Positions 17,851-26,587 of a stretch of 64,000 nucleotides of DNA are shown here, one piece after another. Within the stretch, counting starts at the first letter, position 1; each line of letters starts with the position of its first letter. Under the pieces are notes generated by a model. The model was not told the DNA's origin, ran no database searches, and worked only from the letters and a program-made list of their open reading frames with translations. The position numbers and the translations under genes were made by a program. The DNA comes from Propionispira raffinosivorans DSM 20765 (GTDB taxonomy: Bacteria; Bacillota; Negativicutes; Selenomonadales; Selenomonadaceae): the NCBI RefSeq assembly GCF_000381065.1, contig NZ_KB905843.1, positions 124,001 to 188,000 on the forward strand. The letters are read 5' to 3'.

Positions 17851-19668
17851 TTAATGCTCTGCCAATTGTTCGAAACAACATACTTGATTCCGTCCATTCT
17901 TTTTCCCTTTATACACGGCAATATCTGCATTTTTAATTACTTCATCCAAGCTAAGCCCGTCTTTGTACATAGCAATCCCTAAAGTCATCGTCGCTTTCAA
18001 CGGTGTTTTTTTACAAACAAATGCATGTTCCTCTATACCACTCCGCAGCAGTTCAGCAATTTCAATCGCCTGTATTAACGTTGTTTTTGGCAAAAATACT
18101 AAAAATTCTTCACCACCCCAACGAGAAACACAGTCTTGCTTACGAACTACTTGCTGCATAATCATAGCAGTATCTTTTAGAACTAAATCGCCGCAATCAT
18201 GTCCATATTCATCGTTTATTTTTTTAAAATAATCCAGATCCATCATAACAATGGCAAACCCATCATATTTAGTCCCGAAATTTTCTATTTCCGTTTCAAT
18301 TTGTTGTATAATAAATTTCCTGTTATATAACCCTGTTAAAAAATCGGTCTGAGCAGAAAGCTCCATCTGTTCTTTCGCTTTTGCGAGTTCTGTATTTCTT
18401 CGTTCCAATTCTTGCGTTCGTTCAACAACTTTATTTTCTAAATGATTGATCAGTACTTCTAATTCCTCTGCCATTTTATTAAATGCTGACCCTAACTTAC
18501 CAACCTCATCGCGTTTGGATATATTGGCTCGCTTCGAAAAATCACCTAACCCATATTCTTCCGTAATAGAAATCAATTCATAAATCGGCCTTAAATATTG
18601 ATCTATTTTTTTTGTCCAGATCACAATTGCAATGATAATCGTCAAAACAGATAAAAATACCGAAAAAATAATACTTTGCTTAAGTTCAACAATAGAATGA
18701 TCTTCTGGCATCGCCATAATAATCAACCAATTTAAACCGTTTTTTTTCAATTCAGATATTTTGATATACCATTGTCCTTTTGTCGTATCTTCCATAAACT
18801 CAGGTTTTTCATCCTCATGATAGTTTTCCAGCGCTGTGTGAATAATTTTATTTTTAATCTGCATACTGTCGATTCGATCAATCGTCCCTGCCTGATCTAC
18901 AACAAAATTTGATTCATCTTCGGTATTGGCAACCAGTTCGCCGGAATTTTTTTCTACGATATAAGCAATCGCATTTTTGTCACGGACTACTTCTTTTAGC
19001 TTCTGGTTCATTTCTGATAAAAGAATATGAGTTCCCATAACTCCCATTAAGTCGCCCGTTACATTATAAATAGGATACGAAGCTGAAAGTGCCAGATCGT
19101 GCATAATAAAATGTTTATACACAGGAGAAAAGATTGGTTTATGTGTTTGTTCGGCAAGTTGATACCAGCTTCTAGTCCGCGGATCAAATGCACCTAATGT
19201 CAATCGCAATTCACCTTCACTAAAATCATCATTTGCCGCATAATATTTTGAATGCCCTTGTGTCGTTTTATCGCTTTTCATAAATTCTAACTGATTTTCG
19301 TGATTGCGCCTTACACCATAATACTCACCCGTGCGAGTCCCATAGCTGAAACTATACACATTTAAGGGTGCCGTTTGCATAACTCCTGAAAAAAAGTCCT
19401 CTCGATTATTTGCACTATTTATATCAACAAGACCGCTTTTAATAAACAAACTATTCCTTTCATTCATATCTAAAGGAATTGTAATGAAATTTTCTATTTC
19501 ATGTATAATAGCATCGTTCGCTTCTTCCTGAATTTTCATAACCATATCATCAATCGACAATTTCCAATAATAAAAAGCAATAAAACTCACCACTGCAATC
19601 ATCATCGTCATAAGAATAATAAATAAATAACGAATTTGATTTTTCATCGATCGTTGATATGTCTCCAT
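17851..19668 (-). CDS. Membrane diguanylate cyclase (Cache-HAMP-GGDEF)
   Basis: The 605-aa protein has a first membrane helix (about residues 14-33), a roughly 290-residue extracytoplasmic region of double-Cache type (YGVRRNHENQLEF, DPRTRSWYQLAEQ, PIYNVTGDLMGVMGTHI), a second helix (about 325-346), a HAMP segment, a short coiled coil and a C-terminal GGDEF domain. The active site reads RWGGEEF (about residues 515-521), intact for c-di-GMP synthesis, and an RxxD motif (RKQD) exactly five residues before GGEEF matches the product-inhibition I-site. It should make c-di-GMP from two GTP in response to an external ligand. There is no EAL domain. GGGAGGAAG precedes the ATG. It is transcribed alone, upstream of zwf. 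Confidence 0.93.
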   Translation of the reverse strand: METYQRSMKNQIRYLFIILMTMMIAVVSFIAFYYWKLSIDDMVMKIQEEANDAIIHEIENFITIPLDMNERNSLFIKSGLVDINSANNREDFFSGVMQTAPLNVYSFSYGTRTGEYYGVRRNHENQLEFMKSDKTTQGHSKYYAANDDFSEGELRLTLGAFDPRTRSWYQLAEQTHKPIFSPVYKHFIMHDLALSASYPIYNVTGDLMGVMGTHILLSEMNQKLKEVVRDKNAIAYIVEKNSGELVANTEDESNFVVDQAGTIDRIDSMQIKNKIIHTALENYHEDEKPEFMEDTTKGQWYIKISELKKNGLNWLIIMAMPEDHSIVELKQSIIFSVFLSVLTIIIAIVIWTKKIDQYLRPIYELISITEEYGLGDFSKRANISKRDEVGKLGSAFNKMAEELEVLINHLENKVVERTQELERRNTELAKAKEQMELSAQTDFLTGLYNRKFIIQQIETEIENFGTKYDGFAIVMMDLDYFKKINDEYGHDCGDLVLKDTAMIMQQVVRKQDCVSRWGGEEFLVFLPKTTLIQAIEIAELLRSGIEEHAFVCKKTPLKATMTLGIAMYKDGLSLDEVIKNADIAVYKGKKNGRNQVCCFEQLAEH

Positions 19669-19884
19669 GCTTTCACAACTTCCTCCCTAAAGATCCAATA
19701 ATCTTGTATGTAAGTCAGTTAATAAGCCATGTTACTCGTAATTTTACGAAACGCGCCAACTCGTTATTTTTTTAATCCGTTCATATAGTACTAACAAAGT
19801 AAATCTTCTCTATTAAAAAGAAAATACCTCTAAATAAACTCATATGCTTTAGCCGAAAATTTCTATAAAATATAAATTTGCATA

Positions 19885-19919
19885 CTAAAAAGGACTTTGG
19901 GCAAAACCCAAAGTCCTAG
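19885..19919 (-). terminator. Terminator after the tRNA-Ser pair
   Basis: An 11-bp perfect stem (AGGACTTTGGG / CCCAAAGTCCT) with a five-base loop is followed on the minus strand by a T run. It lies 12 bases past the 3' end of the tRNA-Ser(GCU) gene. Confidence 0.9.
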
Positions 19920-19931
19920 ATGTTTAAATTA

Positions 19932-20020
19932 TGGCGGAGTGGGAGAGGTTCGAACTCTCGCACGCTTGCGCGTCTAACGATTTAGCAAACCGTCCTCTTC
20001 AGCCACTTGAGTACCACTCC
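19932..20020 (-). tRNA. tRNA-Ser (anticodon GCU)
   Basis: On the minus strand an 89-base class II tRNA with acceptor GGAGTGG pairing CCACTCC, a long variable arm, T-loop GTTCGAAC and encoded CCA end. The anticodon loop TTTGCTAAA gives GCU, reading AGC/AGU serine codons. Confidence 0.95.
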
Positions 20021-20047
20021 ATGATACGAATCATATTTATAAAAAAA

Positions 20048-20136
<89 letters not shown>

Positions 20137-20352
20137 GTAACGTACTATAACATTATACCAAATTTTATTTTTATTTGTCAAATTTTTATTTAAAATATTT
20201 TTTCAACTTAATTATTTGCCATAAATAACCTATGATAGCTCAAGCAATGCGTCTTATCTCGATTTTTTTTACTTATTCCTCTAAATTTATCTTTATTTTT
20301 TGTAAAATTTTCATTAAATGACTTGAAATCTGATATTCTAGCAGAAGATATA
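20137..20352. other. Gene-free AT-rich stretch
   Basis: About 215 bases between the tRNA pair and the corA promoter. It must hold the promoter for the leftward tRNA genes. Nothing else stands out. Confidence 0.5.
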
Positions 20353-20381
20353 TTGACTAATGCCTGCTCAGGGAGTAATAT
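20353..20381 (+). promoter_or_regulatory. sigma-A type promoter of corA
   Basis: TTGACT at 20353-20358 and TAATAT at 20376-20381 are 17 bases apart. The start codon lies about 180 bases downstream, so the transcript has a long leader. Confidence 0.7.
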
Positions 20382-20387
20382 TTTAAT

Positions 20388-20559
20388 GTAATCTATGAAA
20401 TATCAAAGGTTGGTGAGAAAAATGGACGCAGACCACCCTAGTTCGCGGTCTAAGTTAAAAACAAAAAAATATCGCCGAATTTCGTCATTTTTCTTGCTAT
20501 TTTTTGCTTTTTAGCAGAATGATGACTGATTTTCTTTGCGAAGGGAGCAGTTATACACT
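20388..20559 (+). promoter_or_regulatory. Long 5' leader of corA, possibly a structured regulatory RNA
   Basis: About 170 transcribed bases precede the corA ATG and contain no convincing ORF. Two pairings exclude each other: GG-T-TGGT (20408-20414) with ACCACC (20432-20437), and GACC (20431-20434) with GGTC (20447-20450). Further on, TGCTA/TAGCA encloses a T-rich stretch before the ribosome-binding site. The leader does not match the M-box, yybP-ykoY, NiCo or T-box patterns I know well enough to compare by eye. Confidence 0.4.
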
Positions 20560-21516
20560 ATGCTAAAAATATATAAGTCATTAGAAAGTGGTCCATTGCA
20601 GGAACTTAGTTTAAAAACTCTCGAAAAAGGTTCTTGGATCAATATTATCGCCCCAACCCCTTATGAATTAAAAGTCGTAGGAAATTTGACTGAAGTAGAA
20701 CCTGACTTTTTGAAATCAGCCCTAGATGATGAAGAACGTTCTCATACCGATGTTGAAGATAATTGTGTTATGGTTTTAACAAATGTACCTGTAATGCGTG
20801 GACGCGACAGTTACGATACTTTACCATTGGCTATTATTGTCACCACTGATTATGTCATCACCGTATGTTTAGAAGATACGCCTGTTATTTCAGAATTTAA
20901 TGAAACAACATCCAGAACCTTCCGTACATACAAAAAATCGCGGTTTTTATTTCAGATTCTCTATAAATCAGCAACTTTTTATTTACGGTATCTACGGCAA
21001 ATGAATAAAATCTCTGATGAAATAGAACAAAAGCTGCGTAATTCTATGAAAAATCGAGAAATACTGCGCTTATTGGAGCTGCAAAAAGGATTGACCTATT
21101 TTAATGCAGCACTTCGTTCCAATGGGGCCGTACTTGACAAACTTTTACGCTTATGTTCGAATCATAATGTACAAGCTTTTTTAAAAATGTATGAAGAAGA
21201 TGAGGATCTGTTAGAAGATGTCATTATCGAAAATAAACAGGCCAAAGAGATGGTTGAAATGTATAGTAAAATCCTCTCGCGGCTTGCTGATACATTCTCC
21301 TCAATCATCTCCAATAACTTGAATTTGGTTATGAAGTTTTTAGCATCCATGACTATCATGCTGGCAATTCCAACTGTGATTTCAAGTTTTTTTGGCATGA
21401 ATGTTGATATTCCATTCGCTTCAGCTGGCCCCAACGGATTCCTGTACGTCTCAATTATTGCCATAGTACTGACTTCGCTTTGTGCGTTTGTCTTATGGCG
21501 CAAAGATATGTTTTAG
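20560..21516 (+). CDS. corA: CorA-family magnesium/divalent metal channel
   Basis: The 318-aa protein has a large N-terminal cytoplasmic domain, a long helix (about residues 200-255) and two C-terminal membrane helices. The signature GMN sits at the end of the first (FFGMNVDIPFASAGPNGFLY), as in CorA channels, and the tail WRKDMF is the usual basic end. It carries Mg2+, possibly Co2+ or Ni2+, as a pentamer in the inner membrane. The ATG at 20560 follows AAGGGAG; a TTG at 20536 would place the start before that site. Relatives of this short branch can be exporters, so direction is not certain. Confidence 0.92.
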   Translation: MLKIYKSLESGPLQELSLKTLEKGSWINIIAPTPYELKVVGNLTEVEPDFLKSALDDEERSHTDVEDNCVMVLTNVPVMRGRDSYDTLPLAIIVTTDYVITVCLEDTPVISEFNETTSRTFRTYKKSRFLFQILYKSATFYLRYLRQMNKISDEIEQKLRNSMKNREILRLLELQKGLTYFNAALRSNGAVLDKLLRLCSNHNVQAFLKMYEEDEDLLEDVIIENKQAKEMVEMYSKILSRLADTFSSIISNNLNLVMKFLASMTIMLAIPTVISSFFGMNVDIPFASAGPNGFLYVSIIAIVLTSLCAFVLWRKDMF

Positions 21517-21532
21517 AAAATAGGTGATTTTT

Positions 21533-21763
21533 ATGAGTGTTATGGTAGCAGCCGAATTAAAAGTCGGCACTATTTATGGCGATACAATGAACCAAGAATA
21601 TGTTTATATGCCTGCCAGTGAGATTGGTCTCGCTGAACCGGTCTGCATATTTGAAAAAAGTGCCGTGCGGCAAGATATTAGTCTGACCGAAGCGCTCACG
21701 CTTGTTCGGAAACTAAGCCTCAAACCTGCCTGTCATCCTCGTTTTGGCAGATCATCCTGCTAA
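21533..21763 (+). CDS. Hypothetical 76-aa protein
   Basis: I do not recognise this protein. It starts 17 bases after the corA stop with AGGTGA 5 bases before the ATG, so it is probably in the corA transcript. It has no signal peptide or membrane helix. The sequence reads as a small alpha/beta protein (AAELKVGTIYGDTMNQEYVY) with a C-terminal CHPRFGRSSC containing two cysteines and a histidine that could bind metal. The phd-like gene follows 33 bases later. Confidence 0.6.
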   Translation: MSVMVAAELKVGTIYGDTMNQEYVYMPASEIGLAEPVCIFEKSAVRQDISLTEALTLVRKLSLKPACHPRFGRSSC

Positions 21764-21796
21764 TATGCCGACACAAAACAAAGGGAGTCGATTGTT

Positions 21797-21988
21797 ATGC
21801 TTGCTGTTTCTTCCTCCGAATTTTTAAATGAATTTACGATTTATGCCAATAAAGCGCATGATGAAAAAGAAGTTTTTATCATTCAGCGTGCCAATGATAA
21901 AAATGCCGTTTTACTCTCACTAGCTGAATATAATGAATTAAAAAGGCAGCTTTTCCTATTGCAAAAAAATAATAATACAACTAAATAA
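21797..21988 (+). CDS. Phd/YefM-like antitoxin-fold protein, no toxin partner visible
   Basis: The 63-aa protein resembles the N-terminal DNA-binding domain of Phd/YefM antitoxins: a FLNEFTIYANKAHDEKEVFII stretch followed by NAVLLSLAEYNELKRQLFLL, the conserved pattern of the family. It has an AAAGGGAG site. In the usual operons a RelE, YoeB or Doc toxin follows, but here a terminator lies directly behind and no toxin-like frame is present, so it is an orphan or acts as a small transcription factor. The upstream 76-aa protein shows no similarity to a known toxin that I can see. Confidence 0.65.
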   Translation: MLAVSSSEFLNEFTIYANKAHDEKEVFIIQRANDKNAVLLSLAEYNELKRQLFLLQKNNNTTK

Positions 21989-21993
21989 AGCAT

Positions 21994-22032
21994 AAAAAAC
22001 TGGCTCCACTATTAAGAGGAGCCAGTTTTTTT
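21994..22032. terminator. Bidirectional rho-independent terminator
   Basis: A perfect stem (AAAAACTGGCTCC / GGAGCCAGTTTTT) with a ten-base loop lies between the converging phd-like and yjbQ genes, with A and T runs on both sides. Confidence 0.93.
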
Positions 22033-22429
22033 ATGCATATTCTAAAATTTTAACGTAAAACTTACGTGACCTTGGACCATCGAATTCACAGAAATAAACA
22101 CCCTGCCATGTACCAAGAATTAACTTTCCCTGATCTATGATCATTGTGACACTACTGCCAATCGATCCCGCCTTAAGATGGGCGGTTGTATTTCCTTCCG
22201 CATGTTTGTACTCCAGGCGGTCTGGATACATCTTGCTCATAGCAAATAACATATCTTCAACTACATCAGGATCAGCATTTTCATTAATTGTAATCCCCGC
22301 TGTTGTATGTGGACAAAAAACAATACACATCCCGTCCTGAATACCGCTTTTACGCAGTGCAGTTCGTACTTGGCCAGTTATATTAATATAATCTTCCCGC
22401 GGTGTCTCCAATTGAAATTCATAAATCAT
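22031..22429 (-). CDS. YjbQ/UPF0047 family protein
   Basis: The 132-aa protein has the UPF0047 signatures: HTTAGITINENADPDV, HLKAGSIGSSV and LGTWQGVYFCEFDGPRSRKFYV. The E. coli member YjbQ has weak thiamine phosphate synthase activity and the physiological role is unclear. The start at 22429 is set by AAAGGGG 8 bases upstream; the frame extends six codons further. It is the last gene of a four-gene leftward operon (regulator, trmB, SEDS protein, yjbQ) with gaps of 19 to 44 bases. Confidence 0.9.
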   Translation of the reverse strand: MIYEFQLETPREDYINITGQVRTALRKSGIQDGMCIVFCPHTTAGITINENADPDVVEDMLFAMSKMYPDRLEYKHAEGNTTAHLKAGSIGSSVTMIIDQGKLILGTWQGVYFCEFDGPRSRKFYVKILEYA

Positions 22430-22461
22430 GATCCCTGCCCCTTTCAATCTGATACAATCGT

Positions 22462-23625
22462 TTATTTCTTCACAAGGCGTAGCCGTGTCCGAGTCGGCAC
22501 AACATCTTCTGTTGTCACCTGTTTAGGATGTTTTGTCGCATATTGTCCAACATTCACCAGTAAGCCGATTCCTACCATATTAATAATTAAGGATGTCCCG
22601 CCATAACTGATAAAGGGTAAAGGTACACCAACAACCGGCAAGATCCCGCTTACCATAGCAATATTGGCCACACTTTGTCCAACAATTAGGATCAGCACGC
22701 CGCTGACAATCATCTTACCAAACCCATCCTGCACTTGGTTCGCAATTTTCCCGCCGTAAAAAGTCAAAAGGGAAAGTAAAAAAATTAAAAAAATCGCACC
22801 TAGATAGCCATTTTCCTGACAGAAAATCGCAAAAGCAAAATCAGTATGTGCTTCTGGTAAATAAGAGTATTTTCCGGTCCCCTCACCTAATCCTACACCG
22901 AAAAAGCCGCCTGATCCAATTGCGGACATCGATTGCACTGTTTGATAGCCTTGATTTTGCTGGTAAGGCCAGGGATCAATCCATGCCTTCATGCGTTCAA
23001 GTCGATACGGCTGTAAAATCGTCAGACCAATTATAATCAAAACGACCGGCACTATTAAAATACCGAGCCACTTCCATTCCAGCCCTGCTAAAACATGCAA
23101 TATCAAGGGAATACCAAATACAAGTGCCGCTGTTCCCAAATCTGGCTGTAATTCAATCAATGCTGACAAAACTAGCAGCATAAACATTGGTGTCGTAAAT
23201 ACACGAATTTCCAGTTTTTTATCAATTCGCGGACCTAAATAAGCCGCAGCCATTAAAATAGAAACCAATTTTGCGAGTTCTGATGGTTGAAACTGCATCA
23301 CTACGAGATTCAACCATCTTTTAGACCCATTCACTTCCACACCAACGATCAACACCAACACTAACGCGATAAGAGTAACCGCAAACAACAACGGCACGCC
23401 CCCTCGCCAACGACGGTAATCTACTTTGATTGTAAAAACCAGTGCTGTAATTCCAACTGTCAGACTAATCAAATGCCGTGTCAGAAAATAGTAAGGATTA
23501 TGAAACTGCGTTCCCGCTAGAACAAAGCTAGCACTAAATACATTGATTGTCCCAATAACAATCAATATGCTCATAATCACTAATACCGCTTCCGTATTGT
23601 TCACCCAAAATTTTTGACGTGGCAT
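22462..23625 (-). CDS. SEDS-family peptidoglycan polymerase (FtsW/RodA/SpoVE)
   Basis: The 387-aa protein has about ten membrane helices and the family signatures EAHTDFAFAIFCQENGYLGA and GVPLPFISYGGTSLI near the C-terminus. SEDS proteins polymerise lipid II glycan strands with a partner class B PBP. FtsW and RodA cannot be told apart here: no pbp2, mre or mur genes are nearby. ATG 23625 is preceded by TTGGAGG at 7 bases. It lies between trmB and yjbQ and is probably co-transcribed with them. Confidence 0.92.
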   Translation of the reverse strand: MPRQKFWVNNTEAVLVIMSILIVIGTINVFSASFVLAGTQFHNPYYFLTRHLISLTVGITALVFTIKVDYRRWRGGVPLLFAVTLIALVLVLIVGVEVNGSKRWLNLVVMQFQPSELAKLVSILMAAAYLGPRIDKKLEIRVFTTPMFMLLVLSALIELQPDLGTAALVFGIPLILHVLAGLEWKWLGILIVPVVLIIIGLTILQPYRLERMKAWIDPWPYQQNQGYQTVQSMSAIGSGGFFGVGLGEGTGKYSYLPEAHTDFAFAIFCQENGYLGAIFLIFLLSLLTFYGGKIANQVQDGFGKMIVSGVLILIVGQSVANIAMVSGILPVVGVPLPFISYGGTSLIINMVGIGLLVNVGQYATKHPKQVTTEDVVPTRTRLRLVKK

Positions 23626-23669
23626 ATATAAGCCTCCAATTTCCATCCACTCTCAGCCTTTAAACTCAC

Positions 23670-24317
23670 TTAAAATGAAACTTCACAACGGTTTATTTTT
23701 TCACCGAATCCACTAAATTTACGTTCATATTCAGTCATAATATTATCGGTCATACCACTATTGTGCAAATCAAAAGTCAATGCATCCACTTTTAAATGTG
23801 CCAATTCAAATTGTTCTAACGAAAAATCAAATAATGGACGATTATCTGTTTTAAAAAAAAGTTTTCCATGTTCTTTTAACAATTTACGATATTTCGCTAA
23901 GAAATCAATATGTGTCAAGCGGCGTTTCGCATGGCGGGATTTTGGCCACGGATCACAAAAGTTCACAAAAAAACGATCAATTTCATTTTCGCCGAAGATT
24001 CCTTCAATATTATTAATATCAAAAACAAGCAGTTTGACATTTGTAAGATTCAACTCTTTAACTTTTTTTGCCGCATAATAAAGGACATCCTGCTGCGCTT
24101 CAATTCCAATAAAATTAAGTTCTGGATAACGCAGTGCCATCTGGCTGATAAAAGTTCCTTTACCAATGCCAAGTTCCACTTGAATGGGTGCCTGCCTCCC
24201 AAACAGATCACACCATTTTCCTTTTTCGGCCTCGCCGATTTTGGCTTCATCAATATAAACAAAATCACTGAAATCCAAAATTGCCTCATCAATCCAAGGC
24301 TTTTTCCTTAAACGCAA
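23670..24317 (-). CDS. trmB: tRNA (guanine-N7-)-methyltransferase
   Basis: The 215-aa protein has the TrmB motifs: SAM-binding VELGIGKGTFI, then NFIGIEAQQDVL and FVNFCDPWPKSRHAKRRL. It methylates G46 in the variable loop of tRNAs. The start is a TTG at 24317, giving MRLRKKPW, which matches the N-terminus of known TrmB proteins (MRxRxKPW); GAGG lies close upstream and AAAGGGG further out. It follows the AAA+ regulator by 19 bases. Confidence 0.94.
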   Translation of the reverse strand: MRLRKKPWIDEAILDFSDFVYIDEAKIGEAEKGKWCDLFGRQAPIQVELGIGKGTFISQMALRYPELNFIGIEAQQDVLYYAAKKVKELNLTNVKLLVFDINNIEGIFGENEIDRFFVNFCDPWPKSRHAKRRLTHIDFLAKYRKLLKEHGKLFFKTDNRPLFDFSLEQFELAHLKVDALTFDLHNSGMTDNIMTEYERKFSGFGEKINRCEVSF

Positions 24318-24336
24318 AATCCTCTATCCCCTTTAA

Positions 24337-26247
24337 TTATGATTTTTCTAATCCATATTTTTTCAGATAACGATACAATGTCACACGACTTACATTCAGC
24401 AGATTTGCCAATCGACTTACATTGCCACCAGCAGCCTGCCAAGCTTTCACAAAAACATCGCGATCTTCTTTCCATTTGTTATCCGGTTTGATATCCCCCA
24501 TCAAATTGATATCATCTGGGCAAATCACATCATCTTTCGTATTGAAAAATGCATACTCCAAAACACCCTGCATTTGTTTGATATTACCTGGCCAATCATA
24601 ATTTTTTAAAACTTCTGCCGTTTCTGGCAAAATTACTTTTTCTTTCATTTGATGCTGCAATGCCAATTCACTAACAATATGTTCCGCCAGCACAGGGATA
24701 TCTTCACGGCGACTTCTAAGTGCTGGTACACGTATCACACTTTTAGCCACAATTTCATAGAGCGTTTTGTCAAATAATCCACGCTCGGTAAGACGTTTTA
24801 AATCGCTGTCACAGGCAGCGATAATGCGCACATCAATCGTGCGTTCTACACGTTCACCAATACGATACATCTGCTGTGAAAGTAATGCCTTGGCTAAAGT
24901 AACAGCTAATGGTTTCGGTATTTTTTCAATTTCATCCATAAAGAGCGTTCCACCATTAGCCAGTTCGAGCTTCCCCTGATGGCTGACCTCTGGTGTCAAG
25001 GATACACCAAACAATTCTTGTTCTAAAAGTTCCGGCGTTGCATCACCGCACCGAACTGAAATAAGTGGGCCAGCAGCTCGAGCACTGGCTTGATGTATGC
25101 CATGCGCCATCCTCTGTTTACCAGTCCCTGACTCACCTTGCAGCAATATATGATTTTTGTTACGTGCTACACGTGCCGCTTTTTCCTTCATCGCGCCAAA
25201 CAAAGAGCCTTCTCCGACCATAGAACTCAAACTATATTTCGCAGTATAGCCTGCGGCATGTGCTACCAAAGTTCGCAGATCTTCAATTGGCATTGATACC
25301 GCGACCACACTGCTCACAGCCTGATCCAGATCGCGTTCAAGCGGCACAACCGTTGTAATATCTTCGTAGGTTTTTGCTTTTGTAATCCAAGTTACTTCTT
25401 TATTATAAGATGGTACGCCACTAAAACCTTTATAAATTGGTGTATGTCGATAATTCAGCACTACATCATTTAGATTCATGAACGGACTATCTTTTTTATG
25501 TGCACCGATACCCGCCAAGCGGCTTAATCCCAGCTTGTTAGCATAGGCTACATCGCCGCCTGGCATCACATGATACACTGCAAATGGCGTCGAATCCAAA
25601 ATCGCTTCCTGTGCTTTTAAACGCAGCGACAAGCTAAGATGTGTTTCTAGTGCATGCTTCATCGTCAGCATCAACGAAATCACTGCATCTTGTGGCAAGG
25701 TTTCATGTTCAACAGAAACAAGTGTAATAATATATACGAGCTCTCCATTTACAAGAATCGGTGCCGAACAAGCATCTCCCAATTGACATTCTTCTACCCA
25801 CATTTCCGGTCCAAAAAGCCAAAATGGCATTTTATGTTCATGGGCTATACTAATACTCGATGTGCCAACATCAGCAATCCCGACCTGTACGCCTTCGATT
25901 TCTCCTGGTGTTTTTTGATAAAACGGCAGCGAATAACTCTTTAATACATTGCAGTCTGCGTCAATCAAGAGCAGACTCAAATTGTATTTTTGAAAAAACT
26001 CTCTAATTTCCTCACTAAATTGACTGAGATAGTCAATTGCATTTTTATGTTTTTTCTGATATTCAGTAAAAACGGCGTTGTCTAAACGATTTTGCGTGGA
26101 CATTGTTTTTGTTCCCACCTGGTATTGTCTGCTCTTTTGCCAAGATTGAGCAACCCACGGATGAACATTCGGATCAAGAATACCTTCTTCCTGATACTTT
26201 TTATAATAGGATTCCAGCTTTGTCCTACTACGTTGTTCTCTAATCAT
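24337..26247 (-). CDS. AcoR/DhaR-like AAA+ transcriptional regulator lacking the GAFTGA loop
   Basis: The 636-aa protein has an N-terminal GAF-like sensor region of AcoR/DhaR type (WVAQSWQKSRQYQVG; VQVGIADVGTSSISIAHEH), a middle PAS-like region, an AAA+ domain and a C-terminal Fis-type helix-turn-helix (GNVSRLANLLNVSRVTLYRY). Walker A is GESGTGKQ and Walker B is GGTLFMDEIEKIP. Where sigma-54 activators have ELFG-xxx-GAFTGA, this protein reads ELFGVSLTPEVSHQGKLE, so the sigma-54 contact loop is absent. The arginine normally in LYYRLN is also replaced (LYEIVAK). It may act at sigma-70-type promoters, as TyrR and DhaR do. ATG 26247 follows TAGGAGG. No metabolic target lies beside it; trmB follows. 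Confidence 0.88.
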   Translation of the reverse strand: MIREQRSRTKLESYYKKYQEEGILDPNVHPWVAQSWQKSRQYQVGTKTMSTQNRLDNAVFTEYQKKHKNAIDYLSQFSEEIREFFQKYNLSLLLIDADCNVLKSYSLPFYQKTPGEIEGVQVGIADVGTSSISIAHEHKMPFWLFGPEMWVEECQLGDACSAPILVNGELVYIITLVSVEHETLPQDAVISLMLTMKHALETHLSLSLRLKAQEAILDSTPFAVYHVMPGGDVAYANKLGLSRLAGIGAHKKDSPFMNLNDVVLNYRHTPIYKGFSGVPSYNKEVTWITKAKTYEDITTVVPLERDLDQAVSSVVAVSMPIEDLRTLVAHAAGYTAKYSLSSMVGEGSLFGAMKEKAARVARNKNHILLQGESGTGKQRMAHGIHQASARAAGPLISVRCGDATPELLEQELFGVSLTPEVSHQGKLELANGGTLFMDEIEKIPKPLAVTLAKALLSQQMYRIGERVERTIDVRIIAACDSDLKRLTERGLFDKTLYEIVAKSVIRVPALRSRREDIPVLAEHIVSELALQHQMKEKVILPETAEVLKNYDWPGNIKQMQGVLEYAFFNTKDDVICPDDINLMGDIKPDNKWKEDRDVFVKAWQAAGGNVSRLANLLNVSRVTLYRYLKKYGLEKS

Positions 26248-26560
26248 GTATTTTCCTCCTACCAACGTGAAACTATAATTTAATGGAACGATCTATAATA
26301 CGATTTTCCATCAGCCATCGCTCTTTGAACTTTTTTTACATTGAAAAGCAGCCGAGCTTTACACGAATAAAATGATTTCCAGCTATCTTTTTTCCGCAAA
26401 TTGTGTTTCACGCATACTTGTGTATATTACATTGTACCAATCATTTATCCCAGTGGCAATTCATTCACGAAAAAAGTTTACAAAAAAACGTGTAAAATCA
26501 CTTTTTCAGCATTCCAGCAAACACTTTTTTCGAAATAAACTTATATTTACTTATATATTA
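26248..26560. other. Gene-free divergent control region
   Basis: AT-rich spacer between the leftward AAA+ regulator and the rightward DeoR-type genes. The right end holds the DeoR promoter and four CTTATA repeats listed separately. The left part must contain the promoter for the leftward operon; TATAAT-like strings are present but no -35 pairing is convincing. Confidence 0.5.
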
Positions 26561-26587
26561 TTGATTTTAAACTTATAATTGCTTATA
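26540..26587 (+). repeat. Four CTTATA direct repeats in two pairs, candidate operator
   Basis: CTTATA occurs at 26540, 26550, 26572 and 26582: two pairs, each with a 10-bp period, 32 bp between pairs. The second pair lies in the spacer and -10 of the promoter of the DeoR-type genes, so binding would block transcription. Confidence 0.45.

Noticed and set aside
20388-20559. T-box, M-box or yybP-ykoY riboswitch before corA
   Set aside because: GGTTGGTGAG and TTCGCGGTC look a little like T-box pieces, but there is no AGGGTGGNACCGCG box and corA is not an amino-acid gene. The M-box and yybP-ykoY cores are missing. Kept only as an unclassified leader.
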